The notes: generated by a model from the sequence alone, not told the origin. DNA of 10,234 nucleotides from Methanimicrococcus sp. (GCA_009783635.1 WRDC01000054.1:1-10234); one strand, 5' to 3'. Counted from the stretch's first letter, positions 1-6,362 are shown. Program-made: numbers and translations.

Positions 1-111
1 AAGATTTCGAACTTGTCATAAAGTCAGCAATACCTGGCCTTTGCTTCGTCACCCGCGTATCGGCGATTTCGGGTTACAAGCGACGCCTAGCTGCCCTGAC
101 TAGCCCACCGA
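1..111 (-). ncRNA. ffs: SRP RNA (7S RNA), 5' domain, partial
   Basis: RNA scaffold of the signal recognition particle, which targets nascent membrane and secreted proteins. Read on the minus strand from about 111 downward, the sequence follows the archaeal SRP RNA Alu domain. The conserved UGUAAC turn is at 73-78. The helix-3 loop carries GGCGUC (82-87) and the helix-4 loop carries CGCCGAU (59-65), so the universal GGC/GCC loop-loop contact can form. Helix 4 closes with ACCCG (70-74) against CGGGU (51-55). The next stretch, GGUGACGAAGC, matches the usual GGGGCCGAAGC-like segment. Archaeal SRP RNAs are about 300 nt, so roughly two thirds, including the S domain, lies beyond the left edge. The 5' end near 110-112 is inferred from TATA spacing and from where similarity begins. 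Helix 3 looks short. I am confident of the identity and less so of the exact 5' end. Confidence 0.88.
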
Positions 112-130
112 GTAAACAATAAGTGTGGTA

Positions 131-140
131 TAATTTATAA
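131..140 (-). promoter_or_regulatory. TATA box of the SRP RNA gene
   Basis: On the minus strand this reads TTATAAATTA. Its centre is about 25 nt upstream of the inferred RNA 5' end at ~110-112, the normal archaeal TBP/TFB spacing. It lies in the 70-bp gap after the stop codon of the upstream minus-strand gene, so the SRP RNA probably has its own promoter and does not depend on read-through. Confidence 0.7.
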
Positions 141-180
141 GTCTATCTCTTTCCCGTGGTCCGCTTTTCGCAAGCCGGTT

Positions 181-1737
181 TTATTTTGTGTATTTGACGC
201 CTTTCTCATCGGCCAGCTTTTTCATTGCCGGCGGCAATCTTTCATAGCGCCAGAGGCCGAATTTGACCCACGCTTCCGGATCCGAAATGCCTTTTTCTTT
301 TCCGGCGTCCGTCAATTTCCGCTCCCACATTTGCATGGCTTCCGGATGTGTTGTTTTCAAATTTTCGAAATCCGAAAGCGACGCCGCCGGACAGAGCCAG
401 CATCCGATGCGGTCGAGTCCTTTTCCGTAAAGCGGGTTGTAATGCAAGTTTTTGTCAAAAATGTAAAGCCAAACGTGAAGAGCTGTCCACTCCTGAATCG
501 GCGCCGCGCCGATCTGCCCCCGCACGGCCGGACTCTTCCAAATGCGCTGGCTCTTGGCGCGCGCTTTGGATTCATACTGCCGCTGGCCGATAAATGTCAG
601 ACAGCCGCCCGCCTCCGCGTAATTGGATTCGATAACAGTTGTAATCGGCATCAATTTACAGGCCTGCGTACACCAGCGGTTGTCAACGCTCGGCGGCCCG
701 TGAATTTCAAATCCTTCCCAAAAAGCATCTCCCGCGCTTGTTTCTCTGAGCGTTTTTCCGTATATGCCGACAACTTCTCTCACGTTGTCCAGCGTTTCGG
801 CAAACTCCAGACCCGTATCCGCAAAAACGATTTCAAAATCCTTTTCGTTGCCTGATCCGGGTCCGAACGCCAGACTGACCAAATGCAGCGTCACCAAGCT
901 GTCTTTACCGCCCGAATAGGAACACGTCAGTTTTTTGTTCATGTTTCCGGCGGCGTTTTGAATAAATTGAATCGCGTCGGATTCAAACCGGTCTATAATC
1001 TCGCGGTTGGCAACGATTGCTTTTTTCCAAATGTCCCGGACCGGTATGTCTTTGGATTCAACCTCCTCCAGTGAAGCCGGTGTCGGTTTCGTTTCGGCCG
1101 GCGGCATTTCCTCCCACCGTGTCTTCACAGCTTTGCCGCGTTCAGCCGCCGCAATTTCTTCCGAACTCATCTTCGCGCGGCCGACGGCAACGACTTCAAA
1201 ATCCTCTGTCACAACGGCCACTTCATCTTCCTTCTCAATTCCCGGCGCCGTTTTCATAATTCCCGGTACCAGCACGCTGGACCCTTCGGCGACATACGGA
1301 ATTGCTTTTTCAAAAATCATGATCCAGTTTTTCAGGGTTTGCTCGGCATTCGGGCCGGCATCCTTTGATTCTTTATTAAATATACGGCGGGCGCCTTCTA
1401 AACGCAATAAAAGGACCCAGTCCGGCTTATCTATTTCAAAGCGAATCGTTCCGATAATTTCGCCGCCGACAATGATTTCTTCCATCCGGTCATCGTAAGG
1501 CGCTTTGTTATAAATCACAATTTCGTCTTCGCCGATCAGTTTTTTTCCGAATTGGCGAACAGACGTTTCATTGATTCGTTTCACGTCATACGGAAAAGCC
1601 GGACGGATGTCTCCGGGAGGCGTTACCGTCACAAACCGGGTTTTGTTTCCGCAGGCGCACGTTTTGTCCAAAACGGGCGCGTCGCATTGGTCGCACCAGT
1701 GAAGGACTAATTTTCCGAGAAAAATAGGTTTTACCAT
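181..1737 (-). CDS. Zinc-ribbon / PUA / PAPS reductase-like (PP-loop) protein
   Basis: An archaeal PAPS-reductase-family protein of unassigned reaction, 518 aa from the ATG at 1737. In order it shows: an N-terminal zinc ribbon (C15, C18, C27, C29); a conserved VTPPGDIRPAF stretch (38-48); a PUA-like domain (~143-210); a charged linker (~210-235); and an adenine nucleotide alpha-hydrolase domain with PP-loop SYSGGKDS (273-280). Four later cysteines (C356, C360 in RWCTQACK; C446, C449 in CWLCP) could hold an Fe-S cluster. PP-loop enzymes adenylate substrates, and PUA domains bind structured RNA, so a role in RNA sulfur modification is plausible but inferred; true sulfate assimilation is less likely. 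I chose 1737 because MVKPIFLGK leads straight into the zinc ribbon. The ATG at 1758 (525 aa) is possible. Extension to 1821 would translate a hairpin. No start has a good Shine-Dalgarno. The SRP RNA follows on the same strand. Confidence 0.85.
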   Translation of the reverse strand: MVKPIFLGKLVLHWCDQCDAPVLDKTCACGNKTRFVTVTPPGDIRPAFPYDVKRINETSVRQFGKKLIGEDEIVIYNKAPYDDRMEEIIVGGEIIGTIRFEIDKPDWVLLLRLEGARRIFNKESKDAGPNAEQTLKNWIMIFEKAIPYVAEGSSVLVPGIMKTAPGIEKEDEVAVVTEDFEVVAVGRAKMSSEEIAAAERGKAVKTRWEEMPPAETKPTPASLEEVESKDIPVRDIWKKAIVANREIIDRFESDAIQFIQNAAGNMNKKLTCSYSGGKDSLVTLHLVSLAFGPGSGNEKDFEIVFADTGLEFAETLDNVREVVGIYGKTLRETSAGDAFWEGFEIHGPPSVDNRWCTQACKLMPITTVIESNYAEAGGCLTFIGQRQYESKARAKSQRIWKSPAVRGQIGAAPIQEWTALHVWLYIFDKNLHYNPLYGKGLDRIGCWLCPAASLSDFENLKTTHPEAMQMWERKLTDAGKEKGISDPEAWVKFGLWRYERLPPAMKKLADEKGVKYTK

Positions 1738-1761
1738 TGAACGGTCAATAGCGTTCATGTT

Positions 1762-1802
1762 AAAAATTGTTTGCTTCGACTTTGGAGAAGCGAACAATTT
1801 TT
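1762..1802 (-). promoter_or_regulatory. 16-bp inverted repeat in the leader of the PAPS reductase-like gene
   Basis: The arms are 1762-1777 (AAAAATTGTTTGCTTC) and 1787-1802 (GAAGCGAACAATTTTT), separated by 9 nt, with one mismatch in 16. The pair ends only 3 nt before the ATG at 1758 and 24 nt before the ATG at 1737. With a promoter at 1911-1920, the hairpin sits in the 5' leader beside the start codon, where no Shine-Dalgarno is visible. It could be a translational control hairpin or a DNA operator. The single mismatch is G-U on a plus-strand transcript and A-C on the minus-strand transcript. Confidence 0.6.
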
Positions 1803-1910
1803 CAGGGAGGGGGGAGGCCACAAGCTTTTTCGGGGCGGGGGATTATCCGCCTGCTTTTATCTTTCCGTTCCGGCGGTTTCAAATGCCTGCCGCAAACGGC
1901 CGCATACCGA

Positions 1911-1920
1911 ATATTTATAT
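1911..1920 (-). promoter_or_regulatory. TATA box for the PAPS reductase-like gene
   Basis: The minus strand reads ATATAAATAT, a near-ideal archaeal TATA box. A start of transcription near 1888-1892 would give a leader of about 130-155 nt containing the 1762-1802 hairpin. The rest of the 1738-2124 spacer holds the divergent rps15 leader; I see no gene in it. Confidence 0.55.
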
Positions 1921-2067
1921 ACCATGTTTGTATTTTGGAGTGTTGCGATTTTGATTCAACGGAAAAATTTACGGTTTTCAATTATGTGTTAATGATTAAA
2001 ATCCGGTTGAATTGTTTTTCTTGAGTTATTTTCGACACAATAACGCGCGAAGAAATGATTGTTGACG

Positions 2068-2082
2068 GCCCGCGCGGCGGGC
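2068..2082 (+). promoter_or_regulatory. GC-rich hairpin in the rps15 leader
   Basis: GCCCGC (2068-2073) pairs perfectly with GCGGGC (2077-2082) across a 3-nt loop, about 43 nt upstream of the rps15 ATG and in otherwise AT-rich DNA. Bacterial S15 represses itself through leader RNA structures. Whether archaeal uS15 does the same is not established, so a regulatory role here is speculation. Confidence 0.35.
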
Positions 2083-2112
2083 GGAACATGACTTTTCGAA
2101 GTAGCGGTTATC

Positions 2113-2116
2113 GGAG
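2113..2116 (+). promoter_or_regulatory. Ribosome binding site of rps15
   Basis: GGAG followed by TTGAT (2113-2121) resembles the archaeal consensus GGAGGTGAT with one G missing. It lies 8 nt before the ATG at 2125 and supports that start. Confidence 0.6.
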
Positions 2117-2124
2117 TTGATATT

Positions 2125-2583
2125 ATGGCAAAAATGCACACAAAGAGAAAAGGTCAGTCCGGCTCAAAGAAGCCGCTTCGGACCGAAGTTCCCGACTGGT
2201 CCAATGTCTCGGCAGAGGAAGCGACACAACTCATTCTTGAAATGTGGAAACAGGGTGTCCCGACCAGCCAAATCGGTATGATTTTAAGAGACCAGTATGG
2301 CGTCGGCGATGTAAAATTGCTGACCGGCAAAAAAATCACTCAGATTTTAAAGGACAACGAAGTGGCCCCCGCCCTTCCGGAAGACATGACCAACTTAATC
2401 GTCAAGGCGCTCAAGCTCAGAAAGCACCTGACCGCCAACAAACACGACCTTCACAACAAGAGAGCGCTCCAGTTGACGGAGTCCAAAATCAGAAGACTTG
2501 TGAAATACTACCACAGCACAAAAGTTCTGCCGGCCGGCTGGCTTTACAAGCCCGAAACCGCGGAAATGATGCTGAGCAGATAA
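2125..2583 (+). CDS. rps15: 30S ribosomal protein uS15
   Basis: Small-subunit ribosomal protein that binds 16S rRNA in the platform during early assembly. The 152-residue length is right for archaeal/eukaryotic S15, which carries an extra N-terminal region absent from the ~89-residue bacterial protein. The N-terminus MAKMHTKRKGQSGS is typical, and residues ~23-85 form the archaeal/eukaryotic helical extension. The core S15 helices follow (~90-150), with the conserved stretch from HDLHNKRALQLTESKIRRLVKYY (within 107-129), which includes the rRNA-binding surface. The gene stands alone: divergent from the PAPS reductase-like gene and followed by a hairpin/T-run terminator. In many related archaea it has translation or exonuclease neighbours; none is seen here. 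Confidence 0.97.
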   Translation: MAKMHTKRKGQSGSKKPLRTEVPDWSNVSAEEATQLILEMWKQGVPTSQIGMILRDQYGVGDVKLLTGKKITQILKDNEVAPALPEDMTNLIVKALKLRKHLTANKHDLHNKRALQLTESKIRRLVKYYHSTKVLPAGWLYKPETAEMMLSR

Positions 2584-2621
2584 GGTTATTTCTTACCGCT
2601 CGGAAAACAAGTTATGTTTCA

Positions 2622-2655
2622 GGGATGCTTTTTCGGCATCCCAACTTCTCTTTTT
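2622..2655 (+). terminator. Terminator after rps15
   Basis: GGGATGC (2622-2628) pairs perfectly with GCATCCC (2636-2642) across a 7-nt loop, and a T-rich tract ends in TTTTT at 2651-2655. It lies 39 nt after the rps15 stop, between convergent genes. Confidence 0.6.
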
Positions 2656-2710
2656 AAGATTTAATGATTCAAAACGGAACTCAATCAAAATGATGCTCCA
2701 TTTTTAATTT

Positions 2711-3376
2711 TCAGTCTATACCAAAACAATACGGACACTCTTTACGGCATAAAAAACACTTTATTTCAAATTTTTTATTGGCGAGTGTAAAAAATTTGGC
2801 GCATTCTTTTCTCCCGAATGCGTCGGGATCATTCAGCGCTCCGGAAGGGCACGTTTCAACGCATATGTTACAGTTATCACAAATGTTGTATTGTACTTTT
2901 TTATCCGGCGTCAGGTCCGCATCCGTCAGAACAGCGCTGAACCAAAGAAGAGTTCCGTATTCGGAATTTATAAGTAAATAATTTCTGCCGATGATACCGA
3001 GACCGGCCAGTTCCGCCGCGTGTTTCAGTGATATATGGCCGTACATCTTGCCGTCTATCGTCTGACCTCCCGAAGCGCTTATGGCTTTTGATTTATATCC
3101 GGCGGCCTTTATTCGTTTCGCGACGTCTTTTGCCATTTCCGTCATTTTAGTAAGCATTTCATTGCGGCTTGCAGTATAATCAACCGTGTTGTTTAAAACC
3201 TCGTGCGGAAACGTCGTCCCCAAAACAATCACAGAGAGACATCCTTCTAAATTATCGGCAGGTTTAAACCCCTCGGGAGCCGAGCCGAAATCCTTGGCAG
3301 AGGCAATACCAACGACATCCGCTCCCGCGTTTAAGCCATATTCTTTCACCTTTTCACCGGTTAATTCGTTTGCCAT
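2711..3376 (-). CDS. Short QueG-like double [4Fe-4S] protein
   Basis: A 221-residue iron-sulfur protein related to the epoxyqueuosine reductase (QueG)/reductive dehalogenase-like group. The N-terminal ~130 residues correspond to the cobalamin-binding-type domain; the clearest match is AELAGLGIIGRNYLLI (121-136), like the AGLGWIGKNTLLI segment of QueG. The C-terminus holds a two-cluster ferredoxin domain: C166, C169, C172, C176 (CxxCxxCxxxCP), then C192, C207, C210, C214 (CxxCxxxCP). QueG itself is about 380 residues and has C-terminal HEAT repeats, missing here. The usual ARGRDYH-like segment is also not recognisable (VDYTASRNEM instead). So I do not call it a queuosine enzyme; an electron-transfer or corrinoid-related redox role is possible. 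The ATG at 3376 follows GGGGG at 3382-3386. The leader contains the tandem repeats at 3435-3491. Confidence 0.85.
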   Translation of the reverse strand: MANELTGEKVKEYGLNAGADVVGIASAKDFGSAPEGFKPADNLEGCLSVIVLGTTFPHEVLNNTVDYTASRNEMLTKMTEMAKDVAKRIKAAGYKSKAISASGGQTIDGKMYGHISLKHAAELAGLGIIGRNYLLINSEYGTLLWFSAVLTDADLTPDKKVQYNICDNCNICVETCPSGALNDPDAFGRKECAKFFTLANKKFEIKCFLCRKECPYCFGID

Positions 3377-3381
3377 TTTAT

Positions 3382-3386
3382 CCCCC
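3382..3386 (-). promoter_or_regulatory. Ribosome binding site of the QueG-like gene
   Basis: On the minus strand the sequence before the start is AAGGGGGATAAAATG, placing the G-run 5 nt before the ATG at 3376. It is G-rich but not a perfect GGAGG. Confidence 0.5.
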
Positions 3387-3434
3387 TTTTCATAATCTCT
3401 TTTTTTATTTATTTAGCCTCTTTTTTTATTTATG

Positions 3435-3491
3435 TTCTGCCATTCATTTTCTTCTGCCATTTTTTTATTCTGCCATTCATTTTCTTCTGCC
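3435..3491. repeat. Tandem repeat, 33-nt period, upstream of the QueG-like gene
   Basis: An identical 24-nt sequence occurs at 3435-3458 and 3468-3491. Because the period is a multiple of three, the minus strand translates it in one frame as MAEENEWQN, then a KK-spaced second copy, ending at a TAA at 3413-3415. The frame is open back to a TGA at about 3559, but it has no ATG before the internal one at 3460. I therefore record a repeat and not a gene. The surrounding 3377-3644 spacer is otherwise AT-rich and shows no other gene. Confidence 0.85.
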
Positions 3492-3635
3492 CTTCTTTTT
3501 ATTTGCCATTTTAAACAAGATATACAAAAACCGCGCTTTTGAACAAAAACGTAAACGTTTCTCTCAAACAGACAAACTGTAACCAAAAAGAGCGAAGGGA
3601 CAATTTTTAAATAAAACGGAACATTTAATTCAGAA

Positions 3636-3640
3636 GGAGG
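3636..3640 (+). promoter_or_regulatory. Ribosome binding site of the Hps-RraA gene
   Basis: Perfect GGAGG within AAGGAGGAAAA, 4 nt before the ATG at 3645. It fixes the start and gives the strongest Shine-Dalgarno in the window. Confidence 0.8.
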
Positions 3641-3644
3641 AAAA

Positions 3645-4940
3645 ATGGTGGTCTACATTCAAGTTGCCTTAGATGTTGTTGAGTCTGACCGCGCCGTCAC
3701 AATCGCGGAGGAAGCGGCTCTCGGCGGCGCCGACTGGATCGAAGCCGGAACGCCGCTGATTAAAAGCGCGGGCATGGACATTATCCGCAAGCTTCGTAAA
3801 ACTTTCCCCGATAAAATTATTCTCGCCGACATGAAAACAATGGATGTCGGCGCAACGGAGGTTGAAATCGCCGCCAAATCCGGCGCTGACGTCGTGACGA
3901 TTTTAGCCGCGGCGGACGATATGGTCATCAAGCAGTCTCTTCTGTCCGCTAAAAAATACGGTGTCCGCGTCATGGTGGACTTCATCTCGTTTCCGGATCC
4001 GCTTTCCCGCGCCAAAGAGCTGGAAGCGCTTGGCGTTGACTTGGTGAACGTTCATGTCGGCATTGACGAACAGATGACCGGCGAATCTCCGATTGAAATG
4101 TTGAAAAAGATGGCCGCGCAAACCGACATGGAAATTGCCGTTGCCGGCGGGCTCAATCCTGAAACGGCCGGAGAAGCTGTTTTGGCCGGCGCCGATATTG
4201 TCATCGTCGGTTCTTATATCATTCATTCGGACAATGTCAGGCAGTCCGCCGCAGATATCCGAAAAGCGGTTGATTCGGCGGGACCGGCCGAAAAACTTCC
4301 GGCCGCTCAAAAGAAATCCAAAGAAGCCGAAATGTTTGAAATTTTCGGAAAAGTTTCCACGTCCAATATTTCCGATGCCATGCACCGCAAAGGCGCGATG
4401 CGGGGCATTTTATCCAAAATCCCGGGCAAAAAAATTATCGGCCGCGCTGTCACCGTGCGGACATTCGGCGGCGATTGGGCCAAGCCCGTCGAAGCCATCG
4501 ACATCAGCGGGCCGGGCGACATTATTGTTATTTACAACGGCGATTACAATATCGCGATGTGGGGCGGGCTGGCAACGCAAACCACTGTTAACCGAAAGCT
4601 GGAAGGCGTGGTCATTGACGGCGCCGTCCGCGATTTTGATGAAGTTCAAAAGCTGGACTTTCCGGTTTTCGCCGCCAATATCGTTCCCAATGCCGGCGAC
4701 CCGAAAGGGCTGGGCGAGATTAATGTTGAAATCACTTGCGGCGGTCAAACCGTTAACCCCGGCGACATCATTGTCGGCGATGACAGCGGTGTCGTTGTTG
4801 TCCCGAAAGAACGCGCTTACGAAATCGCGCGGCGTTCGGAAGAAGTTTGGAAACGCGAAAAAAGGCTTGCCGAAGAAATCCGAAACGGAAAAACGTTGGC
4901 AAGCGCTCTTGAGCTTTTAAAATGGGAAAATAAGAAGTGA
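3645..4940 (+). CDS. hps-rraA: Bifunctional 3-hexulose-6-phosphate synthase / RraA-family fusion
   Basis: The N-terminal domain (1-~211) is 3-hexulose-6-phosphate synthase, an OMP-decarboxylase-superfamily TIM barrel that joins formaldehyde and ribulose 5-phosphate reversibly. The superfamily DxKxxD motif is present as D62-M-K64-T-M-D67, followed by GATE, and the phosphate-binding end AGGLNPET (167-174) is intact. In archaea without an oxidative pentose phosphate route the reaction can run in reverse to supply ribulose 5-phosphate. A Lys/Ala/Glu-rich linker (~212-228) leads to an RraA-fold domain (~229-431) with WGGLAT (306-311), DGAVRD (325-330) and GDDSGVVVVP (378-387). The RraA name comes from a bacterial RNase E inhibitor, but the fold also includes aldolases/decarboxylases, so the activity of this half is open. 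Such fusions are known in methanogens. No phosphohexuloisomerase gene lies in this window. A hairpin/T-run follows the gene. Confidence 0.93.
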   Translation: MVVYIQVALDVVESDRAVTIAEEAALGGADWIEAGTPLIKSAGMDIIRKLRKTFPDKIILADMKTMDVGATEVEIAAKSGADVVTILAAADDMVIKQSLLSAKKYGVRVMVDFISFPDPLSRAKELEALGVDLVNVHVGIDEQMTGESPIEMLKKMAAQTDMEIAVAGGLNPETAGEAVLAGADIVIVGSYIIHSDNVRQSAADIRKAVDSAGPAEKLPAAQKKSKEAEMFEIFGKVSTSNISDAMHRKGAMRGILSKIPGKKIIGRAVTVRTFGGDWAKPVEAIDISGPGDIIVIYNGDYNIAMWGGLATQTTVNRKLEGVVIDGAVRDFDEVQKLDFPVFAANIVPNAGDPKGLGEINVEITCGGQTVNPGDIIVGDDSGVVVVPKERAYEIARRSEEVWKREKRLAEEIRNGKTLASALELLKWENKK

Positions 4941-4986
4941 CATCTTTTTCGTCAACGGCGAATTCATTTGTCAGGTTTTGCGTTCC

Positions 4987-5011
4987 TGTCATTTTTGACA
5001 TTTTTATTTTT
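4987..5011 (+). terminator. Terminator after the Hps-RraA gene
   Basis: TGTCA (4987-4991) pairs with TGACA (4996-5000) across a 4-nt loop and is followed directly by TTTTTATTTTT (5001-5011). The stem is short but the U-tract is strong, fitting archaeal U-tract termination. It suggests the aminotransferase downstream is at least partly transcribed separately. Confidence 0.55.
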
Positions 5012-5045
5012 CATTCATTCGCTTCATCACTTTATTAAACATTTC

Positions 5046-5051
5046 GGAGGG
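5046..5051 (+). promoter_or_regulatory. Ribosome binding site of the aminotransferase; suggests an ACG start
   Basis: GGAGGG sits 7 nt before the in-frame ACG at 5059-5061, but 19 nt before the TTG at 5071 and 40 nt before the first in-frame ATG at 5092. The spacing therefore favours initiation at ACG 5059, if this site is used. Confidence 0.6.
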
Positions 5052-5070
5052 TTAAGTTACGGTTAAAAAA

Positions 5071-6231
5071 TTGCCTGATGTTCCTTTGTTAATGACGCCC
5101 GGGCCGACTCAAGTCCGCAAGAACGTCCGAGCCGCCCGCGCCGCTGAAACGACCAATCCCGACCTTGACCCGAAATTTTTCAAATTTTACAGAAAAACTT
5201 GTCACAAGCTCGCCGCGTTTCTGAATACAAAAGCGCAAGTCTTGATTTTAGGCGGCGAAGGTATGCTCGCGCTTGACGCTGCCTGCGCCTCTCTCACCGA
5301 AAAAGGTGACCGCGTCCTTATCATCGACAACGGCATTTTCGGAGAAGGCTTCTATGATATGGTCAAAGCATACGGCGGCAATCCCGTCCTTTTCAAAGGC
5401 GGCCGCAAACGCGGCATCCATGCCGGTGATTTAAAAACGTTTTTGGAATCGGATTCGGATTTCAAATTCGCGACGGTCGTTCACTGCGACACGCCGTCCG
5501 GCGTTCTCAATAACATCAAAGAAATTTGCCCGCTTCTGAAATCTTACGGCATTCTGACGGTGGTCGATGCCGTTTCATCCGTGGCCGGTGAGCCGGTTTT
5601 GGCCGACGAGTGGGAGATTGATATCTGCATCGGCGCGTCTCAAAAATGTTTTTCCGCGCCTCCGGGTCTGTCTTTTTTGAGCGTCAGTGAAGAAGTTTGG
5701 CGCTTGATCAAAACCCGGAAAACCCCGATCCCGTCCTACTACTGTAACCTCTTGCTGTGGAAAAACTATTACGAAGACTTTTGGTTCCCGTACACGCCGC
5801 CCGTCAGTGACATCTACGGATTCCGCGCGGCTTTGGATAACGCGGTGAAAGACAAAACCCTCTTTAAACGCCATGAAAAAATAGCCCGCGCCACCCGCAA
5901 AGCTGTTCAAAAAGCGGGCTTGACTTTGTATTTGGACGATGATTACTGCAGTACCGTGACCGCCATCACTGTTCCCGAAGGCATTGACGGTGAAGCGCTC
6001 GTTCAGACAATTCTGGCCGATTACGGTATTCTCATCGGCGGTAATTTCGGTTATTTGAAAGGCAAAGTCATCCGCATTGGACATATGGGTGAAAATGCCC
6101 GCCCGGAATATGTTTCAAAAACTCTGAAGGCTTTACAGGCGGCCCTTGAAAAAGAAGGCGTGATTTTAAAAACCGATATGAAAGCGGTCTTTTTGAGCGA
6201 ATTCAAAAAGGGACGTATTCAAAAAGGGTAA
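5071..6231 (+). CDS. Class V PLP-dependent aminotransferase (alanine-glyoxylate / serine-pyruvate type)
   Basis: Fold-type I, class V aminotransferase, probably using alanine, aspartate or serine as amino donor; the substrate cannot be fixed from sequence. Numbering from TTG 5071 (386 aa): TPGPTQV (9-15) is the family's N-terminal signature; HCDTPSGVLN (138-147) is the HCETSTG-type segment; D166 in VVDAVSS contacts the pyridine nitrogen; K192 in ASQKCFSAPPG is the Schiff-base lysine; and IRIGHMG (~345-351) carries the carboxylate-binding arginine. The start is uncertain. The conserved LLMTPGP begins at residue 6, so the ATG at 5092 would clip the family N-terminus, TTG 5071 is poorly spaced from the GGAGGG, and ACG 5059 would give a natural xVKKLPDVPLLM start. 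The last ten residues (EFKKGRIQKG) come from the 18-nt tandem array that continues past the stop. Confidence 0.9.
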   Translation: MPDVPLLMTPGPTQVRKNVRAARAAETTNPDLDPKFFKFYRKTCHKLAAFLNTKAQVLILGGEGMLALDAACASLTEKGDRVLIIDNGIFGEGFYDMVKAYGGNPVLFKGGRKRGIHAGDLKTFLESDSDFKFATVVHCDTPSGVLNNIKEICPLLKSYGILTVVDAVSSVAGEPVLADEWEIDICIGASQKCFSAPPGLSFLSVSEEVWRLIKTRKTPIPSYYCNLLLWKNYYEDFWFPYTPPVSDIYGFRAALDNAVKDKTLFKRHEKIARATRKAVQKAGLTLYLDDDYCSTVTAITVPEGIDGEALVQTILADYGILIGGNFGYLKGKVIRIGHMGENARPEYVSKTLKALQAALEKEGVILKTDMKAVFLSEFKKGRIQKG

Positions 6232-6311
6232 AGTATTCAAAAAGGGAAACGCATTCAAAAAGGGAAACGTATTCAAAAGGGGAAACGTATTCAAAAGGGG
6301 TAAAAAGGGGA
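6201..6311 (+). repeat. Six-copy 18-nt tandem array over the aminotransferase stop codon
   Basis: The consensus is ATTCAAAAAGGGAAACGT. Copies begin at 6201 (16 nt), 6217, 6235, 6253, 6271 and 6289; the last degenerates into AAAAGGGG. The first copy and part of the second are coding and the stop TAA (6229-6231) lies inside the second. The remaining copies form the 3' UTR. On the opposite strand the array reads as repeated Leu/Phe/Pro/Asn codons, an antisense artefact. Confidence 0.92.
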
Positions 6312-6327
6312 AAATATAATCTTTGAA

Positions 6328-6362
6328 TCCCGGGGTTTTGCCGGACTCTTTGTTTCTTTTCA
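6328..6362 (+). terminator. Possible terminator after the aminotransferase array
   Basis: TCCCGG (6328-6333) pairs with CCGGA (6341-6345) with one bulged C, followed by the pyrimidine-rich stretch CTCTTTGTTTCTTTTC. The stem is weak. The rest of 6312-6442, between convergent genes, shows nothing else I can name. Confidence 0.35.

Noticed and set aside
331..855. 174-residue plus-strand reading frame opposite the PAPS reductase-like gene
   Set aside because: It is antisense to a gene with clear motifs, its protein has no recognisable domain, and no promoter or ribosome binding site precedes it.
1738..1821. N-terminal extension of the PAPS reductase-like protein to ATG 1821
   Set aside because: It would translate the 16-bp hairpin, has no ribosome binding site, and adds residues before a family-typical start.
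3435..3491. CRISPR array
   Set aside because: Only two copies with a 9-nt gap, AT-rich, no cas genes; the spacing is far too short for spacers.
3903..4385. 160-residue minus-strand frame inside the Hps-RraA gene
   Set aside because: Antisense shadow of a well-supported gene; no motif or ribosome binding site.
5078..5094. Four-codon minigene (ATG 5078 to TAA) overlapping the aminotransferase ATG 5092 as TAATG
   Set aside because: It looks like translational coupling, but the ribosome binding site is 26 nt away and the conserved protein begins upstream; coincidence is likelier.
5575..6084. 169-residue minus-strand frame inside the aminotransferase
   Set aside because: Antisense shadow produced by GC-biased codons of the real gene.
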